Shown: in pieces, positions 1 to 8,505 of the stretch
Layout of the letters: each line of letters begins with the position of its first letter
Numbering within the stretch: position 1 is the first letter of the stretch
Assembly (NCBI GenBank): GCA_004144595.1
Contig: SEEM01000021.1
Coordinates: 1-52,938 of the forward strand
Origin: Hyphomicrobiales bacterium
GTDB lineage: Bacteria; Pseudomonadota; Alphaproteobacteria; Rhizobiales; Beijerinckiaceae
DNA: 52,938 nt
Reading direction: 5' to 3'
The notes under the pieces: generated by a model
Seen by the model: the letters and a program-made list of their open reading frames with translations, nothing else
Database searches by the model: none
What the model was told of the DNA's origin: nothing
Program-made: the position numbers and the translations under genes

Positions 1-708
1 GTGTCCGAAGGGATAGCCCATCTTGCCAGCTGCTTCCCAAACAGCCTTGAGTTCGGCCATCGACAGCACGCGCTCGCGGGGCGAATAGGCCAATTCCGGG
101 CGACGCATTCCAGCGACGGGGCTTGCAGCAAGAAGCCCACGATCAACCGCCCAGTTGAACAGTTTCGTGACGTGCTTTCGAACCTCTCGCGCTGGGCCAA
201 TGCCTTGCTTCATCGCGATCTCATCGAGCAGCTCATGCGCCGTCGCCCGGTCTATCGTGTTGATCGGCTTCCCCCGCCATGCCGGAACGATAAGCGTGTT
301 CAGCAGCCGCTCGGTGTCCCGCCACTTGACCGTATGGGCCTTGGAGTGAAGCTCGATGAAGCGCGCGCAGATCACCTCAAATGCCCGCTCGCCTTTTTGC
401 CGGGCTTCATCCCGCTTTTTATCGGCGGGGTCATCGCCCCTGTCAGCAAGATCCAACGCTGCCCTCGCCTGCTCCCGAGCCTTTTTCAGATCGATCAATG
501 GATAGGTGCCCAGGGTCATCCGGCGCAGCGCACCCCGGTTGCCACCTTGGCCCCGGCCCGCCACCCGATACATCACCGACCAGCTTTTCTTTCCCGCCTC
601 GGTGATGCGCAGCGCAAGGCCGGGCGTCAGGCTGTCGAAAATTTCCAGCCGCTTGTCGGCTTCTGGGCCCAGCTTTTGAACTGCAACTTCCGTCAGCTTC
701 TTCCTCAC
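1..708 (-). CDS. Tyrosine recombinase / phage integrase, N-terminal part (runs off left edge)
   Basis: The 236 visible residues start at a GTG (base 708, VRKKLTEVAV); a stop lies upstream in frame near base 765. Residues about 3-85 match the DUF4102-type arm-DNA-binding domain of P4-like integrases (motifs SLTPGLALRI and RMTLGTYPLIDLKKAR). Residues about 100-200 are the helical core-binding domain (FNWAVDRGLLAASPV). The catalytic domain has only begun (SPRERVLSMAEL), so the R-H-R-Y residues lie outside the window. The product would excise or integrate the element by recombination at the tRNA-Thr site. The gene points away from the attachment site, as is usual for elements with the integrase at one end. 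Confidence 0.88.
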   Translation of the reverse strand, partial: MRKKLTEVAVQKLGPEADKRLEIFDSLTPGLALRITEAGKKSWSVMYRVAGRGQGGNRGALRRMTLGTYPLIDLKKAREQARAALDLADRGDDPADKKRDEARQKGERAFEVICARFIELHSKAHTVKWRDTERLLNTLIVPAWRGKPINTIDRATAHELLDEIAMKQGIGPAREVRKHVTKLFNWAVDRGLLAASPVAGMRRPELAYSPRERVLSMAELKAVWEAAGKMGYPFGH

Positions 709-719
709 GGTCGCCTCTT

Positions 720-737
720 GGGGTAATGTCGGGGTAA
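720..737. repeat. Direct repeat GGGGTAA x2 before the integrase
   Basis: GGGGTAA occurs at 720-726 and 731-737, 11 bp apart (one helical turn), just upstream of the integrase start. Short direct repeats in this position are commonly arm-type integrase sites or the int promoter/operator; that role is inferred. Confidence 0.4.
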
Positions 738-766
738 CGGATTGGAGGGCTATTCCCCATTACGAG

Positions 767-823
767 CCGATACCAGAGGAGACCGATATAGACCTCAACG
801 CGATGAATTTAAAGGTGTATCGG
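767..823. repeat. Three CCGATA copies between integrase and att site
   Basis: CCGATA lies at 767-772 and 783-788 on the plus strand and as TATCGG at 818-823. They sit between the integrase start and the tRNA fragment, where accessory recombination-protein sites would be expected. With hexamers chance is a real alternative. Confidence 0.25.
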
Positions 824-871
824 ATACGTGCCCAAACCTGTGGAGACCCACAGATACCGGTGGCTCGCTTC

Positions 872-916
872 TTGGTAATGGAGAGGTCGAGAGTTCAATC
901 CTCTCTCGCAGCACCA
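872..916 (+). other. Attachment-site scar: 3' half of tRNA-Thr(GGT)
   Basis: Reading rightward: a 7-base anticodon loop TTGGTAA (872-878, anticodon GGT), anticodon-stem 3' strand TGGAG, variable region AGGTC, a perfect T arm (GAGAG / TTCAATC / CTCTC, 889-905), acceptor strand TCGCAGC (906-912), discriminator A and encoded CCA (914-916). The bases before the loop (GCTTC) cannot pair with TGGAG, and no D arm or 5' acceptor strand precedes it. This is therefore a displaced fragment, not a working tRNA. It marks the right att site; the identity block starts at about base 872. Confidence 0.8.
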
Positions 917-1205
917 GCCTATCCCCCGATAGCCGTTGAATTTCCCTGCACGTCGGAAATAACCCGTGATCATTGGGGCTTTGCTCCTCCGCTCGGCGCC
1001 AGGAGCCGTGGCCAGCTCACTTGAAGCCCGCGAATAGTAACCCTGTCGCGCCGCAGTCTCTGGGGTCGTATTTCGGATTTTCCGTCCGGGTGGGAGCGGG
1101 TGAACAGAGACAACTTAGCCCTGTGACGAGACCAGTTTGCGAATTAGTGATGCCTGATCATGGCCCCTAGCTGACTCTCAGAAGGTTCGTTTCCGGGCAA
1201 TTCAT
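917..1205. other. Intergenic, no gene recognised
   Basis: This is the first host DNA right of the att scar. Short ORFs cross it but none shows a recognisable protein, a ribosome-binding site or a convincing hairpin. Confidence 0.5.
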
Positions 1206-1526
1206 TCATCGATGGCAGCGCAACCGGTCGAGCACTGTCTCATGCAGCGCGGGGCTGCCGCTCGCGACGACGCAGCGATGGCCGGAATGAATCGTGAGTT
1301 CCCTGCCCTCCCAATCGGTGATGGCGCCGCCAGCATTGCGCACGATTGGCGTCAGCGCACAGTAGTCGAAGGCGTCGAGCACGCCATCGAGGCTGATTTC
1401 CTGACGGCCATCAGCCAAAACCGCGCCGCACAGGGCGAAGGCCAGCCCGGAAGCGAGCACGGCTCGGCGCGGCATCGACCTAGCAGACCTCCGATGCGGC
1501 TCCGCTTCATGCCGCTCTCGTGTCAT
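1206..1526 (-). pseudogene. 3' remnant of a histidinol-phosphatase / inositol-monophosphatase gene
   Basis: The frame encodes 106 residues. The last 65 or so resemble the C-terminus of the inositol monophosphatase superfamily (HisN type): FDYCALTPIVRNAGG carries the metal-binding Asp, followed by ITDWEGREL. The N-terminal half with the DPIDGT metal motif is absent, so it cannot be a working phosphatase. The first ATG (1524-1526) overlaps the stop of the GntR gene (ATGA), so it may be translated by coupling. Residues 1-20 look like unrelated filler. The decayed end of a gene is the simplest reading. Confidence 0.6.
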
Positions 1527-2425
1527 GGGCTGAGCAGGGGCCGGATGACGGTGAGGTTTGCGATGGTGTGGGACAGATGCACCCGCAGGAGCTCGGCCGC
1601 GTCCACCTGCCGCGCCTCGGCCAAGCAATCGAGAATGGCGAGATGGTCCTCGCATTGCTGACGGTAGCGCTTGCGGTCGAGCATGGAGCGATACGAGAGC
1701 AGGCGCCGGACGCGGTTGATTCGCCGGATCGTGTCGAGGAAAAACGGATTGCCGGACCCCGCCACGATGGTCTCATGGAAGCGGACGCCGCGTTCGTGCA
1801 GCGCGTCGGCGCTGTCGGTCTCGATCGCGCCCGCGAGCAGGCGCTCTTCGGCGGCGCGGCATGCCGCGATGGCCTCCGGCGCGAGGTGGTATCCCGGCTC
1901 CAGCAACGCCGCGGGCTCCAGCGCGAGGCGCAGCCGGTAGGTCTGCTCCAGGCTTTCCGGCGTGCTCAGCACCGGCGCAAAGGTCCAGCCATAGCCCGCG
2001 CGTCGCTCTGCCCAGCCTTCCTGGCTGATCCGGTTCAGCACTGCGGCGAGCTCGGCGCGAGTCAGTCCGTAGCCCTGTCTGAGATCGGATTCGCTGATCT
2101 GTTCGGGCAGCCTGCCTCGCAGATGGTCGTCGGCAATGCGGAAGTAGGCCTGAGTGACGGCATCTGGCTCCGAAAGGCCGAGGGCTTCGCTGGAGGGCGG
2201 CGCATCCTGACCGACGAAGAACCCCCGATTGCGCTCGTGCCGAAGGACACCTTTGTCGGCAAGAAGCTGCAGAGCCTGTCCAACCGGAAAACGCGACACG
2301 CCGAGGCGCGTCGCGATGTCTTGTGAGCGAAGATGGGTGCCCGGTGGCAGGCCACCATCCCGGATTTGGTCAAGGATACGGGCGGCGAGCGGCGTCGCCA
2401 GGTCCCGTCTTCCGCTGCCCGCCAT
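1523..2425 (-). CDS. GntR-family regulator, FCD (FadR) type with a second winged-helix-like segment
   Basis: A 300-residue DNA-binding repressor or activator. Residues about 8-72 are the GntR winged helix (SQDIATRLGVSRFPVGQALQ). Residues about 105-150 read like a second winged helix (YGLTRAELAAVLNRISQEGW), a layout I recall from a GntR subgroup of this length. Residues about 155-295 are the all-helical FCD ligand domain, with metal-type histidines in RFHETI and RVHLSHT. It lies 64 bases after the tctC-like gene, downstream of the aconitase, and probably senses a carboxylate. GGGGA upstream of the ATG supports this start. Confidence 0.85.
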   Translation of the reverse strand: MAGSGRRDLATPLAARILDQIRDGGLPPGTHLRSQDIATRLGVSRFPVGQALQLLADKGVLRHERNRGFFVGQDAPPSSEALGLSEPDAVTQAYFRIADDHLRGRLPEQISESDLRQGYGLTRAELAAVLNRISQEGWAERRAGYGWTFAPVLSTPESLEQTYRLRLALEPAALLEPGYHLAPEAIAACRAAEERLLAGAIETDSADALHERGVRFHETIVAGSGNPFFLDTIRRINRVRRLLSYRSMLDRKRYRQQCEDHLAILDCLAEARQVDAAELLRVHLSHTIANLTVIRPLLSP

Positions 2426-2489
2426 GAATGATGTCCCCGCACCGACGTTACCTTTCGTCTAGGGACGGCGCGGCCGACGAGCAAGCGGG

Positions 2490-3458
2490 CTATTTTACTA
2501 AACCGATGGTCTTGAGGATGTCGCCGACCCGAACCTGTTCCTCCTTCAGGAATTGAGCGAAGGGCTCGCCGGCAAGATAGTAGTCGTCCCAGCCTCGTGC
2601 CTTGAGCAGAGCCTTCCACTCGGCGCTGGCGACGAGGCCGTCGAAAAGCTTGGTCAGCTGGGACTTCTGATCCGCTGAAATGCCGGGACCCGCCATCACG
2701 GCACGCCAGTTGACGACCTCGACGTCATAGCCGAGTTCCTTGAGCGTGGGCACGTCAACCCCTTCGAGACGCTTGCCCGACGAGATCGCCAGCGCGCGCA
2801 GTTTGCCGGCCTTGATCTGCCCCTCGAACTCGCCATAGCCCGAGACGCCTGCGGTCACCCGGCCGCCGAGCATCGCCGCCAGCGCCTCGCCGCCCCCGGA
2901 GAAGGCGACATAATTGACCTTGCCGGCATCGCCACCGGCCACCTTCGTCACCAGCGCTGCGAGGATGTGGTCCGCGCCGCCGGCCGAGCCGCCCGCCCAG
3001 GTGACGCGAGCGACGTCCGCCTTGATCGCCGCCATGAAGTCCTTGACCGTCTTGTGCGGCGAGTTCTCCGGAACCACGATAACGAGCGGATCGCCCGTCA
3101 GCCGCACAAGAGGCGTCACCTGGTCGAGGTTGACGGGCGACTTGTTGGTCAAGATCGCGCCGACCATGGTGATGCCGTTGACCATAAGCTGGCTCGGATC
3201 GCCCTTGGCGCCGTTGATGAACTGCGCCAGCCCGATCGTTCCACCGGCTCCCGTGACATTGTTGACCTGGACGCTACGGACAGCCCTAGTCTCGGTCAGC
3301 ACCTGCTGGATCGAGCGCGCCGCCCCGTCCCAGCCGCCGCCTGGGCCGGCGGGGGCCATGATCTTCAGCTCCTGGATCGGCGACTGGGCGAGCGCCAGAC
3401 CGGACGAGATCGAAAAGGCCGCGATGCCGGCGGCCAGGAAAACTCTGCGGGTCGTCAT
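2490..3458 (-). CDS. TctC/Bug-family tricarboxylate-binding periplasmic protein
   Basis: Mature proteins of this family bind di- or tricarboxylates in the periplasm and hand them to a TctAB membrane pair. The 322 residues begin with [10 protein letters not shown], a twin-arginine-like signal, with a likely cleavage after ALA-Q near residue 26. The Bug fold follows ([33 protein letters not shown]). I chose the ATG at 3458 over an upstream frame because GGGAGGA lies 6 bases before it. It starts 44 bases after the aconitase stop, so the two are probably co-transcribed. No tctA or tctB is present nearby, so its membrane partner must be encoded elsewhere or lost. Confidence 0.85.
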   Translation of the reverse strand: MTTRRVFLAAGIAAFSISSGLALAQSPIQELKIMAPAGPGGGWDGAARSIQQVLTETRAVRSVQVNNVTGAGGTIGLAQFINGAKGDPSQLMVNGITMVGAILTNKSPVNLDQVTPLVRLTGDPLVIVVPENSPHKTVKDFMAAIKADVARVTWAGGSAGGADHILAALVTKVAGGDAGKVNYVAFSGGGEALAAMLGGRVTAGVSGYGEFEGQIKAGKLRALAISSGKRLEGVDVPTLKELGYDVEVVNWRAVMAGPGISADQKSQLTKLFDGLVASAEWKALLKARGWDDYYLAGEPFAQFLKEEQVRVGDILKTIGLVK

Positions 3459-3502
3459 GATGATCCTCCCAAGGATGATAGGGCTCGCGCTTCTGCGCTG
3501 TT

Positions 3503-6175
3503 TCATGTGCCCCGCGATGCTGCGGGTCGTGCTTCACCGGCTGCGGCGAAAGGCGGAACGGACGCATCGATTTGGCGTCCGAGGATTAGAGAAATGATGC
3601 CGCCGGCCCGCAGCGTCTCGCACTCGAGCGCGGTCTCGATGGCGGCAGTCAGGAAAAGGGGCTCGACCGAACCGCTGCCGCGATGAATATGCGCCGCGAC
3701 GGTGCAGCGCGGTGTGATCGCGTCGGGCGGGGCCTCGATCTCGATCATGTCGCCGGAAGCAAGGCCCAGCGAAGCCGGGCCGGTGCCGGGTGGTAGCTCA
3801 AGCGGCAGGATGCCCATGCCGATCAGGTTGGAGCGGTGGATGCGCTCGAAGCTGCTGGCCAGGACGGCGTTGACCCCAAGGAGACCGAGGCCCTTGGCCG
3901 CCCAGTCCCGCGATGAGCCCGTGCCGTATCGCTCCCCGGCGACAACGACCATCGCCTCGCCCGAGTCGCGGTAGCGCTCAGCGGCGCGCCAGAGCGGCAG
4001 AATCTCTCCGGTCGGACCATGGAGCGTCGATCCCGGCGGCAACCCCGGTGCAAGCGCATTGACGACCGTGCGGTTGGTGAAGAGTCCGCGCAGCATCACC
4101 TCCCAGTTGCCGCGGCGAGAGGCGTAGACGTTGAGGTCCTTGGGATCCTCGCCGCGCTGGATCAGCCATCGGCCGGCCTCGCTGGCTGCAGGGGTCTGCC
4201 CGGCAGGCGAGATGTGATCCGTGGTGATGTCGTCGCCGATGACGAGCAGCGGTCGAGCCCGATACCGGCCGAGCCGGTTAGGTTGGACCGCTCGCGCGAA
4301 GGGCGGCGGGCGGAGCGCGGTCGATGCCGGGTCCCACGGGAAGAGCGGCGAAGACGGTGCGTCGAGGTCTGCCCAATGGCAACTCTTCGTCGCCTCGGCA
4401 AAGGCGCGGCTGAAGTCCGCAGGGTCGAGGGCGAGCGCCAGCGCCGCGTCGATCTCTGCTCCCGTCGGCCACAGATCGGCGAGCAGCACGGGTTCTCCGT
4501 CAGCGGTCGCGATCAGCGGGTCCGTCAGGATGTCGCGATCGGCGTCCCCGGCCAGCGCATAGGCGACGACAAGTGCGGGCGAAGCGAGAAACCCGGCCTC
4601 GACCTGGCCATGGACGCGGCCGGGAAAGTTGCGGTTGCCTGACAGGATGGCGACCGGCAGGACCTGGTCGGTGCGGATGGCGGCATCCATCACCGGCAGG
4701 AGCGGCCCGGAATTGCCGATGCAGGTGGTGCAGCCGTAGCCAACGATACTGAAGCCGAGAGCTTCCAGATCCTCGAGCAGACCGGCCCGTTTGAGATAGC
4801 GCTCGGCTGCCGGCGAACCGGGCGCGAGCGAGGTCTTGACCCAGGCCGGCCGCCTCGCCCCGAGCCGGCGCGCCTTGCGCGCCACCAGGCCGGCGGCCAC
4901 GACCAGACGGGGATCGGAGGTGTTGGTGCAACTGGTGATAGCTGCGATGGCGACGGGGTAGCGCGGCAGCGATGCGGACGGCGACTCGGGTTGCGCCATC
5001 TTGGCAAGCGCGGGCGCCACAGCATCGGGCGCGAGCAGGTCCTGCGGGCGGCTTGGGCCGGCGAGACTGATGGCGATCCTGGCGAGATCGATCTCCACGA
5101 TGTCGGTGTAGCGCGGCTCAGCCTGCGGATCGAACCAGAGCTGCTGCTTTTTCGCGTAAGCCTCGACAAGATCGATCTGCTCCGGCGACCGGCCGGTCTG
5201 CGCGAGATATGCGAGTGTCGCCGCATCGATCGGGAAATAGGCGGTCGATGCGCCAAATTCCGGCGTCATGTTCGCGACGACGGCGCGCTCGCCGCCCGAC
5301 AGGCTGGAGACGCCCGGGCCGAAGAACTCGACGAAGGCACCCGTCACCATGCGCGCGCGCAGGCGCTGCGTCACCGTCAGCGCGAGGTCGGTCGCACTGA
5401 CGCCCTCGCGCAGCCGGTTGGTCAGGCGCACACCGACGACGTCGGGGATACGCATCATCACCGGCATGCCGAACATCACGCTTTCGGCTTCGAGGCCGCC
5501 GACGCCCCAACCCAGGACGCCGATCCCGTTGATCATCGGCGTATGGCTGTCGGTGCCGATCAGCGTATCGGGCAGGGCCCAGCGCCGCCCGTCCACCGTG
5601 CGCGTGGTCACGACGGTCGCGAGCTGCTCCAGGTTGATGGTGTGCATGATGCCGGTACCCGGCGGATGAACCCGCACGCCGCGAAGCGCCTGGGTCGCCC
5701 ATTTGAGAAAGCGGTAGCGCTCGCTATTGCGCCTGTATTCGCGCTCGAGATTCACCCGCATCGCGTCGGGCGACGCAGACAGGTCGACCCCGAGCGAATG
5801 ATCGACCGATACGTCCACCGGTAGAACCGGACTGAGAATTTCGGGGTCGCCTCCTGCTGCGGCGATGGCGTCGCGCATGGCTGCGACATCGACGAGCGCC
5901 GGCGTGCAGGTGGTGTCGTGCATCAGCACGCGACCGGGCTGGAAGGCGATCTCGACGTCGGAGGTGCCCTGCACGAGCCAGTTGCGCAGACCGCGAAGCG
6001 CCTGGCTGCATTCGTCCTGAGTCTTCGGAGCACGAGTGACGTTTTCAGCAATGATGCGGAGAACGTGAGGAAGCTTCGCCCAATCCTCGCCAAGCACACT
6101 CTCGAGATCCGCGACGACGTAGTCGCCACCAGCGAGGCGCACGTTGAGGGTGGGTGCCGGGAATGAGGACGTCAT
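3503..6175 (-). CDS. Aconitase-family hydratase (AcnA/AcnD type)
   Basis: An 890-residue [4Fe-4S] hydro-lyase that isomerises citrate/isocitrate or a related tricarboxylate. Cluster ligands are visible: C416 (SCTNTS) and C482/C485 ([10 protein letters not shown]). Substrate-site segments include [13 protein letters not shown] (207-219) and RNFPGRVHG. The C-terminal swivel domain contains [13 protein letters not shown] and [13 protein letters not shown]. At residues 85-100 it has [12 protein letters not shown] with RDAIA after, resembling the HD...ALVD...RDAIA pattern I recall for AcnD (2-methylcitrate dehydratase) more than the QDFTGVPAVVD of housekeeping AcnA. Its neighbours (TctC, GntR) suggest catabolism of an imported tricarboxylate; the exact substrate is open. 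Confidence 0.88.
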   Translation of the reverse strand: MTSSFPAPTLNVRLAGGDYVVADLESVLGEDWAKLPHVLRIIAENVTRAPKTQDECSQALRGLRNWLVQGTSDVEIAFQPGRVLMHDTTCTPALVDVAAMRDAIAAAGGDPEILSPVLPVDVSVDHSLGVDLSASPDAMRVNLEREYRRNSERYRFLKWATQALRGVRVHPPGTGIMHTINLEQLATVVTTRTVDGRRWALPDTLIGTDSHTPMINGIGVLGWGVGGLEAESVMFGMPVMMRIPDVVGVRLTNRLREGVSATDLALTVTQRLRARMVTGAFVEFFGPGVSSLSGGERAVVANMTPEFGASTAYFPIDAATLAYLAQTGRSPEQIDLVEAYAKKQQLWFDPQAEPRYTDIVEIDLARIAISLAGPSRPQDLLAPDAVAPALAKMAQPESPSASLPRYPVAIAAITSCTNTSDPRLVVAAGLVARKARRLGARRPAWVKTSLAPGSPAAERYLKRAGLLEDLEALGFSIVGYGCTTCIGNSGPLLPVMDAAIRTDQVLPVAILSGNRNFPGRVHGQVEAGFLASPALVVAYALAGDADRDILTDPLIATADGEPVLLADLWPTGAEIDAALALALDPADFSRAFAEATKSCHWADLDAPSSPLFPWDPASTALRPPPFARAVQPNRLGRYRARPLLVIGDDITTDHISPAGQTPAASEAGRWLIQRGEDPKDLNVYASRRGNWEVMLRGLFTNRTVVNALAPGLPPGSTLHGPTGEILPLWRAAERYRDSGEAMVVVAGERYGTGSSRDWAAKGLGLLGVNAVLASSFERIHRSNLIGMGILPLELPPGTGPASLGLASGDMIEIEAPPDAITPRCTVAAHIHRGSGSVEPLFLTAAIETALECETLRAGGIISLILGRQIDASVPPFAAAGEARPAASRGT

Positions 6176-6213
6176 GCCTCAATATGCATAATAACGACAA
6201 TAAATGCAATATT
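6176..6213 (-). promoter_or_regulatory. AT-rich dyad and probable promoter of the aconitase operon
   Basis: An AT-rich patch in GC-rich DNA carries inverted arms AATATGCAT (6181-6189) and ATGCAATATT (6204-6213). Read on the minus strand, TTGCAT and CATATT are separated by 17 bases, a plausible -35/-10 pair ending about 5 bases before the ATG. If so the mRNA would be nearly leaderless. The dyad is also a candidate operator for the GntR protein encoded downstream. Confidence 0.45.
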
Positions 6214-6481
6214 GCCAGCGGAGGCTGCATTGGACCTGTGCGTCAGCTGCCAGCCTTCAAATCGGGCCAGACGCTTCGATGATCGGAAATGGCGGGGAAC
6301 GTCCGGAAGCGGGACGCTGATGCAAGCCAGCTCTGGCGCTTGGCGTCTGCCGCGTGCGGAGTACCTTGAGCGTGTCGAGGAAATCCTCAAGCTCGTGCGG
6401 TTTTCACCGCGCCGCCCGACGCGCTCGTACCTTTCTGGCTCAGGCCGCGCCTTTCCAGTCAGTTCGGGCCCAGCCTATCCG
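6214..6481. other. Intergenic, no gene recognised
   Basis: Part of the 361-base gap between the aconitase start and the small ORF at 6537. A long open frame crosses it but its translation is low-complexity and Arg/Ser-rich, with no ribosome-binding site at its start. Confidence 0.45.
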
Positions 6482-6506
6482 GGAACCTGACGAGGCCGCC
6501 GCCGTT
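6482..6506 (+). promoter_or_regulatory. EcfG-type general-stress promoter
   Basis: GGAAC (6482-6486), 16 bases, CGTT (6503-6506) is an exact match to the alphaproteobacterial sigma-EcfG consensus GGAAC-N16/17-CGTT. It points at the small ORF starting 30 bases downstream, which has its own ribosome-binding site. Confidence 0.65.
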
Positions 6507-6536
6507 GGAGACCGAGGAAATCAAAGAGGTGACGAC

Positions 6537-6665
6537 ATGATCAGGCTTATTCTTGCCGGTGCGGCAGGGTACATGCTGTGGACCAGGCCAGAGCTGAGAG
6601 AGCGCGTTTTTGGATTTACGCGGGATGTTCTCGATCGCCTGACTGCGTCGCCACCGCGGAGGTAG
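6537..6665 (+). CDS. Small (42-residue) protein, function unknown
   Basis: The ATG is preceded by AGAGG at proper spacing. The protein has a hydrophobic N-terminal stretch (IRLILAGAAGYMLW) that could insert in the membrane, then a basic, helical tail (RPELRERVFGFTRDVLDRL). I do not recognise a family. The perfect EcfG promoter just upstream implies induction in the general stress response, and the two HWE kinases nearby belong to the kinase class often tied to that response. Too short for confident gene calling on composition alone; promoter plus ribosome-binding site is the main support. Confidence 0.55.
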   Translation: MIRLILAGAAGYMLWTRPELRERVFGFTRDVLDRLTASPPRR

Positions 6666-6722
6666 AGCGGCTCGATAAACTCCGGGCGCACACGGAGCTT
6701 CCGAACCTGACCGTGCGCGACG

Positions 6723-6905
6723 ATGGAAACGACCTCGCAGATGCCGAAGATGCGACGGAAGGCCGATCTGCCGACCAAAACCTGCGTGTCCTGTGGCCAG
6801 CCGTTCGCCTGGCGCAAGAAGTGGGCGCGTGTCTGGGAGACGATATCGACCTGCTCCGACCGCTGCCGCGATGCGGCAAGACGTGACCGGAGAATGGCCG
6901 AATGA
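6723..6905 (+). CDS. DUF2256 zinc-ribbon-like small protein
   Basis: Sixty residues with the DUF2256 pattern: KTCVSCGQPFAWRKKW, then STCSDRCRDARR-like Cys pairs (CxxC and CxxxC) likely to bind zinc. Family function is unknown to me; members often sit near photolyase or stress genes. The family core begins around MPKMRRKADLP, so the true start may be the second ATG at 6741. It lies 57 bases after the EcfG-driven small ORF and may be co-transcribed with it. Confidence 0.75.
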   Translation: METTSQMPKMRRKADLPTKTCVSCGQPFAWRKKWARVWETISTCSDRCRDAARRDRRMAE

Positions 6906-7040
6906 CGCTGTGTTCGTCCTGGAGGGTCAGACGACCCGCGACATGACTTGTGCACCGCGCCGGGTTTGTCGGAGGCTCCAACTCGTGGGAGCTGCTGGAG
7001 CCTATCGGCAACATCCCGCCGGCCGAGGCCGAGCAGCGCT

Positions 7041-7060
7041 GCCATGCCATGCCATGCCAT
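7041..7060. repeat. Tandem GCCAT x4
   Basis: Four exact GCCAT units lie in the gap between the DUF2256 gene and the kinase stop. No gene frame depends on their number here, so phase variation is not supported. Confidence 0.6.
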
Positions 7061-7144
7061 GCTGTACGACCGAGCCTTGGCGGCGTGACTCAACCGAAGT
7101 GGCCTCCGGGAAACCCGCCGCGGTTCAGTCACGAGGCAGCGGCT

Positions 7145-8239
7145 CTACTGTCGCTGAATCCCGGCCAGGGTCGCCTCGAACTTGGCGACGAGCCCACTTT
7201 CGCGCCATTGCTTCTCGACGCCGCCCCTACCGAGCAAACCCATCTTGATGAGCTTGGAGCCGAAGCTCCACCGGGTCGGTTCGGTGACCTCAGGACCGCC
7301 GGACTCCTGCCAGGTCATCCTCAGGATCGGCTCCTCTCCGGCATCGTCGATCAGCCAGGTCAGGTCGACAACGCCGCTGCACGCCGATAGCGCGCCGTAC
7401 TTGGTGGCGTTCGTCGCCAGTTCATGCAGCAGCAGCGAGATGGACACGGTCGCCTTCGGGCCCAGTTCGACGTCGGGCCCGGACGCCCGGATGCGACCAC
7501 CATCCCCATGCAGATCGAGCATGGGGCTAACCACCCTGGTCAGGGACGCAGCCTCCCAGTCCTGCTGGAGTAACTGGTCATGGGCCGTGCCCATCGCCGC
7601 AATGCGTTCGCGGAACGCGGCGACCGCATCGCGCTCGGTCACCCCTTTCAAGGTTTGTGTGGCGATGGCCTGCACCATGGCCAGCGTGTTCTTCATCCGA
7701 TGGGCAATCTCGGCATTGAGTACTTCCTGCTGCCGCTGGGCGTTGTCCCGCTCCCGCAAAGTCTTCCGCAGATCAAGCTGCCGCATGACCTGGCGACCCA
7801 GCACCTTAAGCGTGTCCTGCTGAAGGTCCGTGAGATCGCGAGGCTTGTGGTCGAGAACGCACAAAGACCCGATTGCATGACCATCGTCGGTTTTGAGCAC
7901 GGCCCCTGCGTAGAACCGTATCCCGAGTTCGCCTGTCACCAGCGGATTGGCGTTGAAGCGCGGATCTTTCGTAGCATCTTGAACAATCAGGAAATCGCCA
8001 TCCAGCATGGCCTTGGCGCAGAACGAGATATCGATCGACGTCTCTCGACAGCCCAGGCCGACCTCGGCCTTGAAAAACTGCCGGGTGTCAGCCACCAGGC
8101 TAACGAGGGCGATAGGCGCTTCACAAAGCCGGGCTGCCAGATCCGCGATTTCGTCGAAATCCCGCTCTGGCGGGGTGTCGATCATATCGTAGCTAGCGAG
8201 CGACTTCAGCCGCTCGATCTCGCGAAGTTTCATGTTCAA
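7145..8239 (-). CDS. GAF-domain HWE-family sensor histidine kinase
   Basis: A 364-residue soluble kinase. Residues about 20-160 form a GAF sensor domain (FFKAEVGL, ISFCAKAMLDGDFLIVQDA, YAGAVL). The phosphoacceptor is H180 in EIAHRMKN. HWE hallmarks are the N-box histidine in HELATNATKYG (272-282) and WQE (310-312). There is no membrane segment, so it senses a cytoplasmic signal. HWE kinases in this group frequently feed the PhyR/EcfG stress pathway or stand-alone receivers. A receiver gene starts 266 bases away on the opposite strand, so the pair is divergent. Confidence 0.88.
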   Translation of the reverse strand: MNMKLREIERLKSLASYDMIDTPPERDFDEIADLAARLCEAPIALVSLVADTRQFFKAEVGLGCRETSIDISFCAKAMLDGDFLIVQDATKDPRFNANPLVTGELGIRFYAGAVLKTDDGHAIGSLCVLDHKPRDLTDLQQDTLKVLGRQVMRQLDLRKTLRERDNAQRQQEVLNAEIAHRMKNTLAMVQAIATQTLKGVTERDAVAAFRERIAAMGTAHDQLLQQDWEAASLTRVVSPMLDLHGDGGRIRASGPDVELGPKATVSISLLLHELATNATKYGALSACSGVVDLTWLIDDAGEEPILRMTWQESGGPEVTEPTRWSFGSKLIKMGLLGRGGVEKQWRESGLVAKFEATLAGIQRQ

Positions 8240-8450
8240 TACAAAGGTTCCGAAAAGCGCCCGGCCGCCTCATCGCACTTTTTATCGGCGCAGGCAAAGC
8301 TTGCCGCGCAACGGCCCAATGCCTGCGTGCCTTCGCTCACACCTTATCGGTTATCTTTTCTGGTTACGTAGCCCGCACGTGCTGAGAACGGCTGGCGCCG
8401 ATAGGGCCGAAACGGATAAAGTAGGCACTGCTGAAACAAACGCGGGCTGC

Positions 8451-8475
8451 GGAACGTTAAGATCCGTCGGCCATT
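8451..8475 (+). promoter_or_regulatory. Near-consensus EcfG-type promoter before the receiver gene
   Basis: GGAAC (8451-8455), 16 bases, CATT (8472-8475): one mismatch from the CGTT -10. Its distance to the ATG at 8506 (30 bases) equals that of the perfect site at 6482-6506 to its ORF. Suggestive but weaker. Confidence 0.35.
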
Positions 8476-8505
8476 ATACGGGACCAATGGGAGTTCGTTG
8501 CGGTC

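Larger units (their letters stand above)
1..916. mobile_element. Right end of an integrative element
   Basis: The segment holds the start of a tyrosine integrase gene reading left and, 164 bases to its right, a tRNA 3' half lacking a 5' half. Integrases of this type commonly recombine at tRNA 3' ends. The intact tRNA-Thr and most of the element should therefore lie left of the window, and base 917 onward should be host chromosome. The element type (prophage, ICE or island) cannot be judged because only the integrase is visible. Confidence 0.7.

Noticed and set aside
1..726. Long plus-strand open frame at the left edge
   Set aside because: It is antisense to the integrase, whose minus-strand translation shows clear family motifs.
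838..853. Hairpin CTGTGG-AGAC-CCACAG
   Set aside because: Only 6 bp with no T-run; part of the att region, not a convincing terminator.
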